DNA of 5,795 bases from an uncultured Bacilli bacterium (GCA_944345045.1 CALVMI010000087.1:1-5795), one strand, 5' to 3'; positions 1 to 5,795 are shown, counted from the stretch's first letter. Made by a program: numbers and translations. The notes: generated by a model not told the origin, from the sequence alone.

Positions 1-64
1 TATACACTTTCTTTATTTCCTTTGGATTCATCATCAATAATACATTTTTTCCATAAGCTAGCAT
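1..64 (-). CDS. rlmB: Start of likely 23S rRNA (guanosine-2'-O)-methyltransferase RlmB (partial)
   Basis: Only the first 21 codons are present; the gene runs off the left edge. The peptide begins MLAYGKNVLLMM and continues NPKEIKKVY. This fits the opening of the RlmB/TrmH-type SPOUT methyltransferases, where a YG(R/K)NVV-like strand leads into a helix and then an I-x-K-V-Y strand of the N-terminal RNA-binding domain. The family 2'-O-methylates a guanosine in the peptidyl-transferase region of 23S rRNA. The ATG at 64-62 is preceded by GGAGGGG (76-70) with a 5-base gap, and by a good promoter at 115-87, so the start is well supported. The SPOUT catalytic domain lies outside the window. A different TrmH-family member remains possible. 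Confidence 0.6.
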   Translation of the reverse strand, partial: MLAYGKNVLLMMNPKEIKKVY

Positions 65-69
65 AATTA

Positions 70-76
70 CCCCTCC
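70..76 (-). promoter_or_regulatory. Ribosome binding site of rlmB
   Basis: GGAGGGG on the minus strand lies 5 bases before the ATG at 64-62. It is a strong Shine-Dalgarno sequence and fixes the start codon of the partial gene at the left edge. Confidence 0.6.
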
Positions 77-86
77 AATTAGAGTT

Positions 87-115
87 ATTATACCATTATT
101 TTTAATGAGTTTCAA
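87..115 (-). promoter_or_regulatory. Sigma-A-type promoter for rlmB
   Basis: Read on the minus strand, there is a -35 box TTGAAA (115-110), a 17-base spacer, and a perfect -10 box TATAAT (92-87). A TG one base upstream of the -10 makes it an extended -10. The predicted start site falls about 15 bases before the GGAGGGG ribosome binding site, giving a short leader. This suggests rlmB is transcribed on its own rather than as the tail of the upstream operon. Confidence 0.65.
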
Positions 116-253
116 ATTGCAAAAATAACAGTAAATTAGGATTAAGGAGTTAAGACGATGCGAAATGAAGATACTAAATTTGAACTACCATATTGATTTT
201 CAAAAGCAAAGTTCCTGCTACTGTTCCATGTATATTATATCCTCCGCGACCAT

Positions 254-378
254 AAAAAGCTTCACTAGATATAAAATGTATGTTGAAAAATCATGAGAAT
301 GTAGCAAAAATTTCTGAATACACTGGTTATTCTATTTCTAAGATTCAGCAAATTCAAAAAGAACTATCTATGAGTTAA
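254..378 (+). pseudogene. Relic of an Rpn/PD-(D/E)XK-type transposase C-terminal tail
   Basis: A plus-strand frame open from 256 to the TAA at 376-378 encodes KASLDIKCMLK, then NHENVAKISEYTGYSISKI, then QQIQKELSMS. The pattern of a short helix with ML(K), then a (V/I)-x-K-I-S-x-x-T-G-x-S-I-x-x-I helix-turn-helix-like tail, is typical of the C-terminus of Rpn/TIGR01784-type PD-(D/E)XK nuclease-transposases. No nuclease core is present and no ribosome binding site precedes the in-frame ATG at 280. Upstream this frame is closed by a TAA (253-255), but shifting by one base within the A-run at 254-258 joins it to another open frame (197-258). It looks like decayed debris of a mobile-type gene and ends directly in the hairpin terminator at 361-395. 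The family match rests on motif memory only. Confidence 0.4.
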
Positions 379-395
379 TCAGATAGTTCTTTTTT
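356..395. terminator. Bidirectional rho-independent terminator
   Basis: A perfect 9-bp inverted repeat, GAACTATCT (361-369) and AGATAGTTC (381-389), encloses an 11-base loop. On the plus strand it is followed by six T residues (390-395). On the minus strand it is followed by five T residues (complement of 356-360). It can therefore end transcripts from the plus-strand relic, whose stop codon lies in the loop, and also the minus-strand operon, about 105 bases past the yihY stop codon. The stem is AT-rich, so strength is uncertain. Confidence 0.65.
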
Positions 396-446
396 CGATA
401 TTACTTTTCATTTCTTTTTCCATCAAAAAGATAATGAACTTTTTAC

Positions 447-473
447 TGTGCACGAGTAATACCGGTGTGCACA
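447..473. repeat. TGTGCAC/GTGCACA inverted repeat
   Basis: Seven-base arms TGTGCAC (447-453) and GTGCACA (467-473) are exact reverse complements around a 13-base spacer that contains the palindrome ACCGGT (461-466). It is GC-rich for this window and lies just downstream of yihY on the transcribed strand. There is no T-run directly after it on either strand, so it is not a standard terminator. It may be an RNA hairpin protecting the 3' end of the operon transcript, or a protein-binding site. Confidence 0.4.
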
Positions 474-501
474 TTTCTACTATGTTCTTACATTAAAGTT
501 C

Positions 502-1335
502 TTATTCTTCCAATTTTTTCCTGCTTTCCAAATCTTCGGCATTAATTGCTATTCCAATCGTTACTATGTAAGCAATCAAATAAAACCAGATCATCAGCAC
601 TACAAAGTGTGCAAGACCTCCATATACTAAATCATAATGTGCGACTTTGTTTACATAAAAAGAATAGATGTATGTAACAATCACAAAACCAAAAGTTGTA
701 AATAATGATCCTTTCGTTGTATAGCTACTCGGTAATCTTCTATCTGGTGCTATTGTGTAGATAATTTTTATTAAGAAAAAAATTACTAACCAAGAAACAG
801 GGCCTTTTGATAGATTTATAATAAAGACAATTGTATTTGTTACAGTTTGATTCATATTTACATATTCAATCATTTCAATAAATTTATCTCCAAAGGCGGG
901 AACTAGTAATAAAAAGACAATCAAAGCGATTAATATAAGTGTCATAATTAATCCTTTTATTTTTCTTTTTAAAAAGGAAGAATTTTCGAAATGCAAAAGT
1001 TGATTCGAAGTTACAATTATAGAACTTGCTCCACCACTTGCAGCATATAATGCGACTAATAGCGGAATTAATAAACTCCATGATACATGTAAATCGTCAA
1101 ACATGGGTACTATTAAAGCTGCTATGTCGCTTCCAAATGCCTTTAAAATAAAATTTGAAATAAAATCAATTGAAACATTAAACAAACTAGCTCCATAAGC
1201 AATTAGAGTAATTGTGGGTACAGTTGCGAGCACAAAAAAGAAAGCTAATTGCCCAGGTAAGACTAGCATATCTGTTCTTCCTAAAATATGAAATAATCTT
1301 TTTAGTACATCCTTAGCTTTCTTTATCATTTTCAT
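502..1335 (-). CDS. yihY: YihY/virulence factor BrkB family membrane protein
   Basis: This is a 277-residue polytopic inner-membrane protein. The family (Pfam Virul_fac_BrkB; formerly misnamed ribonuclease BN) is widespread, and its biochemical role is not firmly established. The sequence shows the family layout. A short basic N-terminus leads into a first membrane helix with LAFFFVLATVPTI (about 30-42). A loop-helix with YAASGGASSIIVTSNQ follows (97-112). Further helices lie near 127-147, 168-194 and 207-228. The closing helix, YGGLAHFVVLMIWFYLIAY (238-256), leads into GIAINAE. The C-terminus is a short charged tail. The length is normal. The start ATG (1335-1333) is chosen because AAAGGA (1350-1345) sits 9 bases upstream; the methionine at codon 3 would be too far away. 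The start overlaps the TGA of the preceding gene as ATGA, implying translational coupling. The stop is TAA. It is last in a three-gene operon. Confidence 0.85.
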   Translation of the reverse strand: MKMIKKAKDVLKRLFHILGRTDMLVLPGQLAFFFVLATVPTITLIAYGASLFNVSIDFISNFILKAFGSDIAALIVPMFDDLHVSWSLLIPLLVALYAASGGASSIIVTSNQLLHFENSSFLKRKIKGLIMTLILIALIVFLLLVPAFGDKFIEMIEYVNMNQTVTNTIVFIINLSKGPVSWLVIFFLIKIIYTIAPDRRLPSSYTTKGSLFTTFGFVIVTYIYSFYVNKVAHYDLVYGGLAHFVVLMIWFYLIAYIVTIGIAINAEDLESRKKLEE

Positions 1336-3341
1336 CTATCGTCGTCCTTTTTTTGATTTTTAATATCTTCCACACATTCATTGACCGCATCTTCAATAGA
1401 TTTTACATTGCTATCAATCATGCTATGACTAATACAAATACCATAATCAAATGGAAGATTTTTGAAATTCTTATTTAACTTGTTCATATAACTCGTTACT
1501 TGTTTTTGATTATAACCAACTAAGTAAATCATAAATTCGTTTCCGTTTGTTCTAATAATATCCGTATTATCTAATTGAGTTTTTATCAAAATATTTGCAG
1601 CAGCTTTAATGTGTCAGTCTCCCTCTTCATAACCTAAAGTGTCATTAATCTCTTGAACTCTATTTAAATCAATCATAATAACGCTTTGCGGATAAATTGT
1701 ATTTTTGTTCCATGTTGATAAGTTTTCATTTAAGTAATTTCTGTTTTTTAATGATGTTAATTGATCTACATATTTTAATTTATCTTCTTTTTTTATTTTC
1801 TTTTGTAATCTAACTTTTTTACTTGAGCGATAAATTAATACTAAAATTGCGAATATAATGATAATTGACCATAATGCCCAGCGTGCTAAACTTCCTATAA
1901 AGGATCCACGTTCTGCTAGAATTTCACTTTCATAAAATCCCTCATTAGTTATTGTGTTATTATCTAAATAATTAAAATATCTAGACAGTAAAGTATTAAA
2001 AGTAGAATTTCCTATTGATTTTATTGAATAAGTGGAATTTAGTGTATAACTAAAACGAGATGTGTACTCACCAAGGCGACTATTTAACAAATAATTTCCT
2101 ACTTGTTTATCTAATAAAATCAAATTATCTGGATCATTTAAGATCTTATTGATATCTGATAAATCAAATGGAATTAACGTGCAACCATCAAGTACAGATA
2201 ATCTTGTTTGAAGATAAGAATTTTCTTCAACATATATTGTTTTATTTTTTAAGCTTTCTATTGACTTTATAACAATAGGATTTTCCTTATGAGCATAAAC
2301 AGCAAAAGTAATTGGAAGATTTAAGCTGATTTCTTCGCCGTTTAAACCATAATTATAGAAATTAGAATAAATATCTAATTCATTATTATTTGCAGCTCTT
2401 GTAAAACGCCTTTCATTACTGAATCTTTCATAATCCATTTCAATTCCAGAAAATTCAGAAAATTGATCTAAGTATATGCCTACAATACCACCATATCGTC
2501 CATCGCCATAAATTTCATATGGCAAATAATTTTGATACCCGTATGTAAATCTTCTGTTTAGAAGTTCATCCATTGCTGTGTCTGAAATATTTAAACTTTC
2601 TTTAAATATTTTTTGTTCTTCTTCATAGATTAAATTATCTAGGTTTTCATCACGCCAAGTATTATAAAATTTTTTTAAAATTTGATAAAGAGTAGAATTG
2701 CTTTCATCTTTTATATAATAGCTTCTTGTTAAATCGCTAAAATGGTATTGAATCCAATAATTATTAGATAAAATGGTATCAATATTTTCCATTCTTGGAA
2801 TAATTATAGCTTCAACTGTGTTGTTGTTTAAATTGGTAACTAAATCATCAATTGTTTCATATTGACTAAAGCTATTTGTTTCTAATGAAGAAAAATAACT
2901 CTGAATATAGCTGGCATCTCTTGTTAATACACCTATTTTCTTACCTTTGAGATAGTGAATATTTGTAATGCTTTCATTTGTTTTAGCTACTAAAACAAAA
3001 TGATCTTGATAAAACAAAGCTGCTTCATCTGGCATAGTGTTTCCTACCATTAAAGATAAATTTGTTACATCTTCATTATTAGAGATTGTAATCGGATTAA
3101 ATTCGATTTCATATTGTTCTGTAAATTCTTGCAAAAATGAATAGTATACTCCTTCACCAACATTTCCAAATATGTTTATGTTATTTACAACATTAATATT
3201 TTGAATATTTGCACTATTATCGGTTAACCATCGCTGTTCACTTGCTGTCAAGCGATTAGGATTTTGAAAATAGAAAAAAAGACTAATTGCTATAGCGATG
3301 ACAATGATTACTAAAGTAATAATAATAGATTTCTTTTTCAT
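1332..3341 (-). CDS. Membrane sensor: two solute-binding domains plus degenerate GGDEF, broken by in-frame TGA
   Basis: One continuous frame of 669 codons with a single internal TGA at codon 576 (1616-1614). The product has a membrane helix (about 5-25), then two extracytoplasmic periplasmic-binding-protein-3-like domains. Domain one (about 45-245) carries LKGKKIGVLTRDASY (131-145). Domain two (about 262-470) carries YLPYEIYGDGRYGGIVGIYL (272-291) and SLKNKTIYVEENSYL (363-377). A second helix follows (about 484-504), then a cytoplasmic GGDEF-like domain with DQLTSLKNRNYL (526-537) and IDLNRVQEINDTLGYEEGD (557-575). After the TGA the frame continues HIKAAANIL, then NGNEF (599-603) in place of GGDEF. 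The third signature residue, which should be an acidic metal ligand, is Asn, the GH histidine is Tyr, and no RxxD inhibitory site is evident. Diguanylate cyclase activity is therefore unlikely even if full length is made. The start ATG has AAGGAG (3354-3349) 7 bases upstream. If TGA stops translation, the product is 575 residues (stop at 1614) with half a GGDEF domain and should be treated as a pseudogene. The TTG at 1589 has no ribosome binding site, so restart there is unlikely. Confidence 0.7.
1614..1616 (-). other. In-frame TGA inside the GGDEF domain
   Basis: The plus-strand tca at 1614-1616 reads TGA as codon 576. Upstream residues end in YEEGD and downstream residues begin HIKAAANIL, which together form the normal GD-x-x-(L/I)-x-x-x-A-x-x-L segment of GGDEF domains. 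The reading frame is unchanged across the codon, so this is a point event and not an indel. In the family this position, directly after GD, is variable and tolerates many residues. Trp (code 4) or Arg/Gly/Cys-type codons one mutation away would all fit. Confidence 0.85.
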
Positions 3342-3343
3342 AC

Positions 3344-3835
3344 TTATTCTCCTTCAGACACTGGCGTATTATTATTCCAAATAATTGTTGAAGTAGAGTT
3401 ACTAATATTTTTTGAACCCATTAATGTGAAGCCGGCAACTGACTCTGTATCTTCTTGAACCAATGTATAATGAATATCATAATGTTGTTTATATTCATCG
3501 CTAATTACTTCTAAAGTTGTTGTAGCAATCTCTTTAGCGCGATCTAAAGATGTATTGGTAAAGACAGTACGAATATAAATAATTTTACCTTGCGTATGAA
3601 CTGTTACTTCTGTTACACTTTCATTTTCTTTTAATTTGTTTTCGATTGCTGTACGTGCCTCATCTGTTAATGGCAGATTTTCTATATCGTCTAAACGATC
3701 TCCATATACAGATGTGTTAAATCCAATAAAATAGGTTACAACAACCACACCCATTGCAATAAAGCAAATAATTACGATAGTTACTAATACAAACAAAACC
3801 CTATTATTTTGCCATAAGCTTTTAATTTTTTTCAT
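3344..3835 (-). CDS. Single-pass membrane protein of unknown function, partner of the sensor gene
   Basis: This 163-residue protein belongs to no named family that I recognise. It has a short basic cytoplasmic N-terminus (MKKIKSLWQNNR), one strong membrane helix (about 13-37) and an external domain of about 120 residues. The external domain begins YGDRLDDIENLPLTDEA (44-60). It shows an alternating helix/strand pattern: helix 56-70, strands near 74-80 and 84-92, helix 96-114, strand 119-127. This is somewhat like small BON-type alpha/beta folds, though that resemblance is inference. A polar Ser/Asn/Thr-rich tail includes SKNISNSTSTIIWNNNTPVS. There is no lipobox cysteine and no signal-peptidase site after the helix, so it should stay anchored. 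The start ATG (3835-3833) follows AGAGGTG (3847-3841). Its TAA stop lies 2 bases before the ATG of the two-domain sensor, whose ribosome binding site lies inside this gene. The two are thus almost certainly co-translated and may form a complex. Confidence 0.75.
   Translation of the reverse strand: MKKIKSLWQNNRVLFVLVTIVIICFIAMGVVVVTYFIGFNTSVYGDRLDDIENLPLTDEARTAIENKLKENESVTEVTVHTQGKIIYIRTVFTNTSLDRAKEIATTTLEVISDEYKQHYDIHYTLVQEDTESVAGFTLMGSKNISNSTSTIIWNNNTPVSEGE
3349..3354 (-). promoter_or_regulatory. Ribosome binding site of the sensor gene, inside the upstream gene
   Basis: AAGGAG on the minus strand lies within the last codons of the 163-residue membrane protein gene, 7 bases before the ATG at 3341-3339. 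It fixes the sensor start and ties the two genes together translationally. Confidence 0.7.
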
Positions 3836-3864
3836 CTATTCACCTCTGATAAATTACCTTTTAT

Positions 3865-3893
3865 ATTATACCTTATTTTTTTGCTTTTTTAAA
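3865..3893 (-). promoter_or_regulatory. Promoter of the three-gene membrane operon
   Basis: A perfect -10 box TATAAT (3870-3865, minus strand) lies about 18 bases before the AGAGGTG ribosome binding site (3847-3841) of the 163-residue protein gene. With a 17-base spacer the -35 position is TTTAAA (3893-3888), a weak match. The site begins 5 bases past the T-run of the typA terminator, so the operon is expected to be transcribed separately from typA. The poor -35 suggests modest expression or help from an activator. Confidence 0.55.
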
Positions 3894-3898
3894 GGGTG

Positions 3899-3928
3899 AA
3901 AAAAACTAGCTTTTGTAGAGCTAGTTTA
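3899..3928 (-). terminator. Rho-independent terminator of typA
   Basis: On the minus strand an 8-bp stem, AAACTAGC (3927-3920) paired with GCTAGTTT (3910-3903), encloses a 9-base loop. The T-run continues to 3899. The 5' arm of the stem includes two bases of the typA TAA stop codon (3928-3926), so there is essentially no 3' untranslated region. Confidence 0.8.
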
Positions 3929-5728
3929 ACGATTACTTCTAAAGCGTTCTTTTGGATCTAAAATTGCCTTTCTTAAACGAATATCTGAAGGTGTTACTTC
4001 TACATATTCATCATCTTCGATAAATTCTAATGCTTCTTCTAAAGTGAATTTTTTTGCTTTAGTTAAGTTAATTGCCTCATCTGATCCTGATGCTCTAGTA
4101 TTGGTTAAATTTTTATTTTTGCAAGGATTTACATCTAAGTCATTATCACGATTATTAATTCCAATGATCATACCTACATACACTTCAGTAGCTGGATCGA
4201 TAATTAATGTTCCTCGTTCTTGTAAATTCCAAAGTGAATATCCTAGAGCTTTTCCATTTTCCATGGATACTAAAACACCATTTTTTCTTCTTGTAATCTC
4301 ACCTACATATGGTTTATATTCTTCAAAACTTCTAACCATTATACCTTCACCTTTTGTGTTGGTAATAAAGCTGCTTCGATAACCTATTAAACCACGAGTT
4401 GGCGCTAGAAATTCTAGATGTGAATAACCTTCATCAGTTGTTGATACAACTTCTAATGTTGCTTTTCTCTCTTGCAAATCATTTATAATTGTTCCTTGAT
4501 ATTCTGCTGGACAATTAATTATTACTCTTTCAAATGGTTCACATTTTTGACCATTTATTTCTTCTAATAATACTTCGGGTTTAGAAACACAAAGTTCATA
4601 ACCTTCTCTTCGCATATTTTCGAGCAAAATAGAAAGATGTAATTCTCCGCGGCCACTTACTTTATAGCCATCAGAATTTGGAAGTTCTTCTACCAACAAT
4701 CCCACATTTGTTTGTAATTCTCGTTCTAATCTTTCTTTAATATGACGTGTAGTTAAAAATTTTCCACTTTTACCAGCGAATGGACCGTTATTTACTAAAA
4801 AATTCATAGATAGTGTAGGTCTTTCAATCACAATTGGAGGCAGAGGATCTATATGATCTTTATCACAAATGGTATCACCAATGGAAATATCTGCACAGCC
4901 AGCGATAGTAACTATATCACCATAATAAGCTTCTTCTTTTTCTACTCTTTTAATTCCTTCTGTCACATAAAGCTTTGAAATTCTAAAATTTTCTATTTTT
5001 CCATCATTTCTAGCTAATGCTACACTTTCACCATTTTTTACAGCACCTTTAGATATTCTTCCAATTCCTAATCTTCCTAAGAAATTGTCATAATCCAAAT
5101 TACTAATTTGCAATTGCAATGGGTCTTCTATACTTCCTTCGTAAGGATTCACTTGTTTGATAATAGTCTCTAATAATGGATTTACTGTATCCTCTAGATT
5201 GTTTGGATCTAAAGAGCATTTTCCCTCTTTGGCAATACCATATACAATTGGGAAATCTAATTGTTCATCAGTAGCATTTAGTTCCATAAATAAATTAAAA
5301 GTCATATCTACCACTTCAGTAGGTCTGGCATCTTTTTTATCTATTTTATTAATAAATAAAATTGGTTTTAGATTTTGTTCTAACGCTTTTTTTAAAACGA
5401 ATCTAGTTTGTGGCATTGGTCCTTCTGATGAATCAACAATTAGTACTACAGTATCAACAGTTTTAATTACTCGTTCTACTTCGCTTGAAAAATCAGCATG
5501 ACCAGGAGTATCTACAATATTGATCTTATAATCTTTATAATGAATGGAGCAATTTTTAGAATAAATTGTGATTCCTCTTTCTTTTTCAATTGAATCACTA
5601 TCCATTATAAGTTCTCCAACTTCTTCATGAGCGTCAAACACACCATTTTGTTTTAACAAAGCATCTACTAATGTACTTTTTCCAGCATCAACGTGGGCAA
5701 CCACTGCAATGTTTACTATTTTATCCAT
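3926..5728 (-). CDS. typA: Ribosome-associated translational GTPase TypA/BipA
   Basis: A complete 600-residue TypA/BipA, close to the family's usual 605-615. It is a cytoplasmic EF-G-like GTPase that binds the ribosome and helps large-subunit assembly and growth under stress or cold. The GTP-binding motifs are intact: P-loop AHVDAGKST (11-19), switch I RGITI (51-55), DTPGHADF (73-80) and NKID (127-130). SEGPMPQTRFVLKKAL (101-116) is also typical of the subfamily. A beta-barrel domain II follows (about 200-290), then domain III with GPFAGKSGKF, and a domain with SGRGELHLSILLENMRREGYE. An EF-G domain V-like section contains APTRGLIGYRS. The BipA-specific C-terminal domain includes LTNTRASGSDEA (541-552) and ends LRKAILDPKERFRSNR. 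The start ATG (5728-5726) is preceded by AAGGGG (5742-5737) with an 8-base gap. The stop is TAA inside a terminator stem. It has its own promoter and no co-transcribed neighbour in the window. Confidence 0.97.
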   Translation of the reverse strand: MDKIVNIAVVAHVDAGKSTLVDALLKQNGVFDAHEEVGELIMDSDSIEKERGITIYSKNCSIHYKDYKINIVDTPGHADFSSEVERVIKTVDTVVLIVDSSEGPMPQTRFVLKKALEQNLKPILFINKIDKKDARPTEVVDMTFNLFMELNATDEQLDFPIVYGIAKEGKCSLDPNNLEDTVNPLLETIIKQVNPYEGSIEDPLQLQISNLDYDNFLGRLGIGRISKGAVKNGESVALARNDGKIENFRISKLYVTEGIKRVEKEEAYYGDIVTIAGCADISIGDTICDKDHIDPLPPIVIERPTLSMNFLVNNGPFAGKSGKFLTTRHIKERLERELQTNVGLLVEELPNSDGYKVSGRGELHLSILLENMRREGYELCVSKPEVLLEEINGQKCEPFERVIINCPAEYQGTIINDLQERKATLEVVSTTDEGYSHLEFLAPTRGLIGYRSSFITNTKGEGIMVRSFEEYKPYVGEITRRKNGVLVSMENGKALGYSLWNLQERGTLIIDPATEVYVGMIIGINNRDNDLDVNPCKNKNLTNTRASGSDEAINLTKAKKFTLEEALEFIEDDEYVEVTPSDIRLRKAILDPKERFRSNR

Positions 5729-5736
5729 AAACTCAT

Positions 5737-5786
5737 CCCCTTAAACAATACTTAGAGATAATACACCAAAACATGAAAATTTGCAA
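5737..5786 (-). promoter_or_regulatory. Promoter and ribosome binding site of typA
   Basis: On the minus strand there is a -35 box TTGCAA (5786-5781), a 17-base spacer and a -10 box TATTAT (5763-5758). AAGGGG (5742-5737) follows, 8 bases before the ATG at 5728. The two hexamers each differ from consensus at one or two positions, and the spacing is ideal. The expected leader is only about 20-25 bases, leaving little room for a riboswitch or attenuator. Confidence 0.6.
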
Positions 5787-5795
5787 GTTTTTTAT

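Larger units (their letters stand above)
116..501. other. Gene-poor region between yihY and rlmB
   Basis: No intact gene longer than about 40 codons is visible here. The region holds a plus-strand AAGGAG (144-149) placed 8 bases before an ATG (158-160) that opens only a 12-codon frame ending in TGA (194-196). It also holds the transposase-like relic (254-378), a perfect bidirectional terminator hairpin (361-395) and a TGTGCAC/GTGCACA inverted repeat (447-473). A minus-strand frame of 38 codons without a start codon (177-290) runs through part of it. The mixture of short broken frames suggests an old insertion that has since decayed. Confidence 0.55.

Noticed and set aside
379..423. 14-codon minus-strand frame MEKEMKSNIEKRTI
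   Set aside because: It is very short and Lys/Glu-rich, has no ribosome binding site and runs into the terminator stem; probably chance.
884..1081. 65-codon minus-strand frame inside yihY
   Set aside because: It is out of frame with the clearly membrane-protein-coding yihY frame, has no ribosome binding site and has low-complexity content, so it is a shadow.
1332..1589. Separate small gene starting at TTG (1589)
   Set aside because: The frame is continuous with the upstream sensor across one TGA, there is no ribosome binding site before the TTG, and the peptide begins in the middle of a GGDEF domain.
3344..3835. Lipoprotein interpretation of the 163-residue protein
   Set aside because: The only cysteine near the membrane helix (residue 24) lies inside the helix, without a lipobox before it, and the helix is long enough to be a plain anchor.
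4044..4382. 112-codon plus-strand frame opposite typA
   Set aside because: It is antisense to a highly conserved part of TypA, resembles no protein and has no ribosome binding site or promoter.
5157..5501. 114-codon plus-strand frame opposite typA
   Set aside because: It is antisense to the TypA GTPase domain; the open frame follows from codon bias of the real gene.
1..5795. CRISPR array, tRNA, rRNA, riboswitch or complete insertion sequence
   Set aside because: I saw no regularly spaced repeats, cloverleaf-like segments, rRNA sequence, long structured leaders or terminal inverted repeats with a transposase gene.

Overview
The window comes from an AT-rich, low-GC bacterium. By eye GC is about 30%. 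Strong AGGAGG-type ribosome binding sites, sigma-A-like promoters with TATAAT boxes and short hairpin-plus-T-run terminators all point to the Bacillota/Bacilli side, possibly a reduced, Mollicutes-related lineage. That placement is inferred from style and protein character, not from a marker search. Every intact gene lies on the minus strand, so transcription runs from the right edge to the left.

Right part (about 3899-5795): a complete typA/bipA gene for a ribosome-associated GTPase. It has its own promoter (TTGCAA-17-TATTAT) and a hairpin terminator whose stem overlaps the stop codon. It looks like a self-contained transcription unit.

Middle part (502-3893): a three-gene operon starting at a second promoter just after the typA terminator. 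The genes are (1) an unrecognised 163-residue single-pass membrane protein, (2) a large membrane protein with two extracytoplasmic solute-binding-like domains followed by a cytoplasmic, degenerate GGDEF domain, and (3) a YihY/BrkB-family polytopic membrane protein. Genes 1 and 2 are 2 bases apart, and genes 2 and 3 overlap as ATGA. Gene 2 holds the main anomaly: an in-frame TGA (1614-1616) sits in the middle of its GGDEF domain, with 93 well-conserved codons after it in the same frame. Either the gene carries a recent nonsense mutation, or the genome reads TGA as tryptophan, or there is a sequencing error. The 12 other tryptophans in the window are all TGG, which argues against simple code-4 usage. 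However, if TGA were sense, all four genes with a visible end would finish in TAA.

Left part (1-501): a gene-poor stretch. It contains a perfect 9-bp bidirectional terminator hairpin and a small inverted repeat. It also has a plus-strand fragment resembling the C-terminal tail of an Rpn/PD-(D/E)XK-type transposase-nuclease. At the left edge are a good promoter, a ribosome binding site and the first 21 codons of a likely rlmB (23S rRNA 2'-O-methyltransferase), cut by the window end.

By inference, the operon's first two products form a membrane-anchored solute-sensing pair whose cytoplasmic GGDEF-like domain has lost its catalytic signature. No CRISPR array, tRNA, rRNA or complete mobile element was seen.
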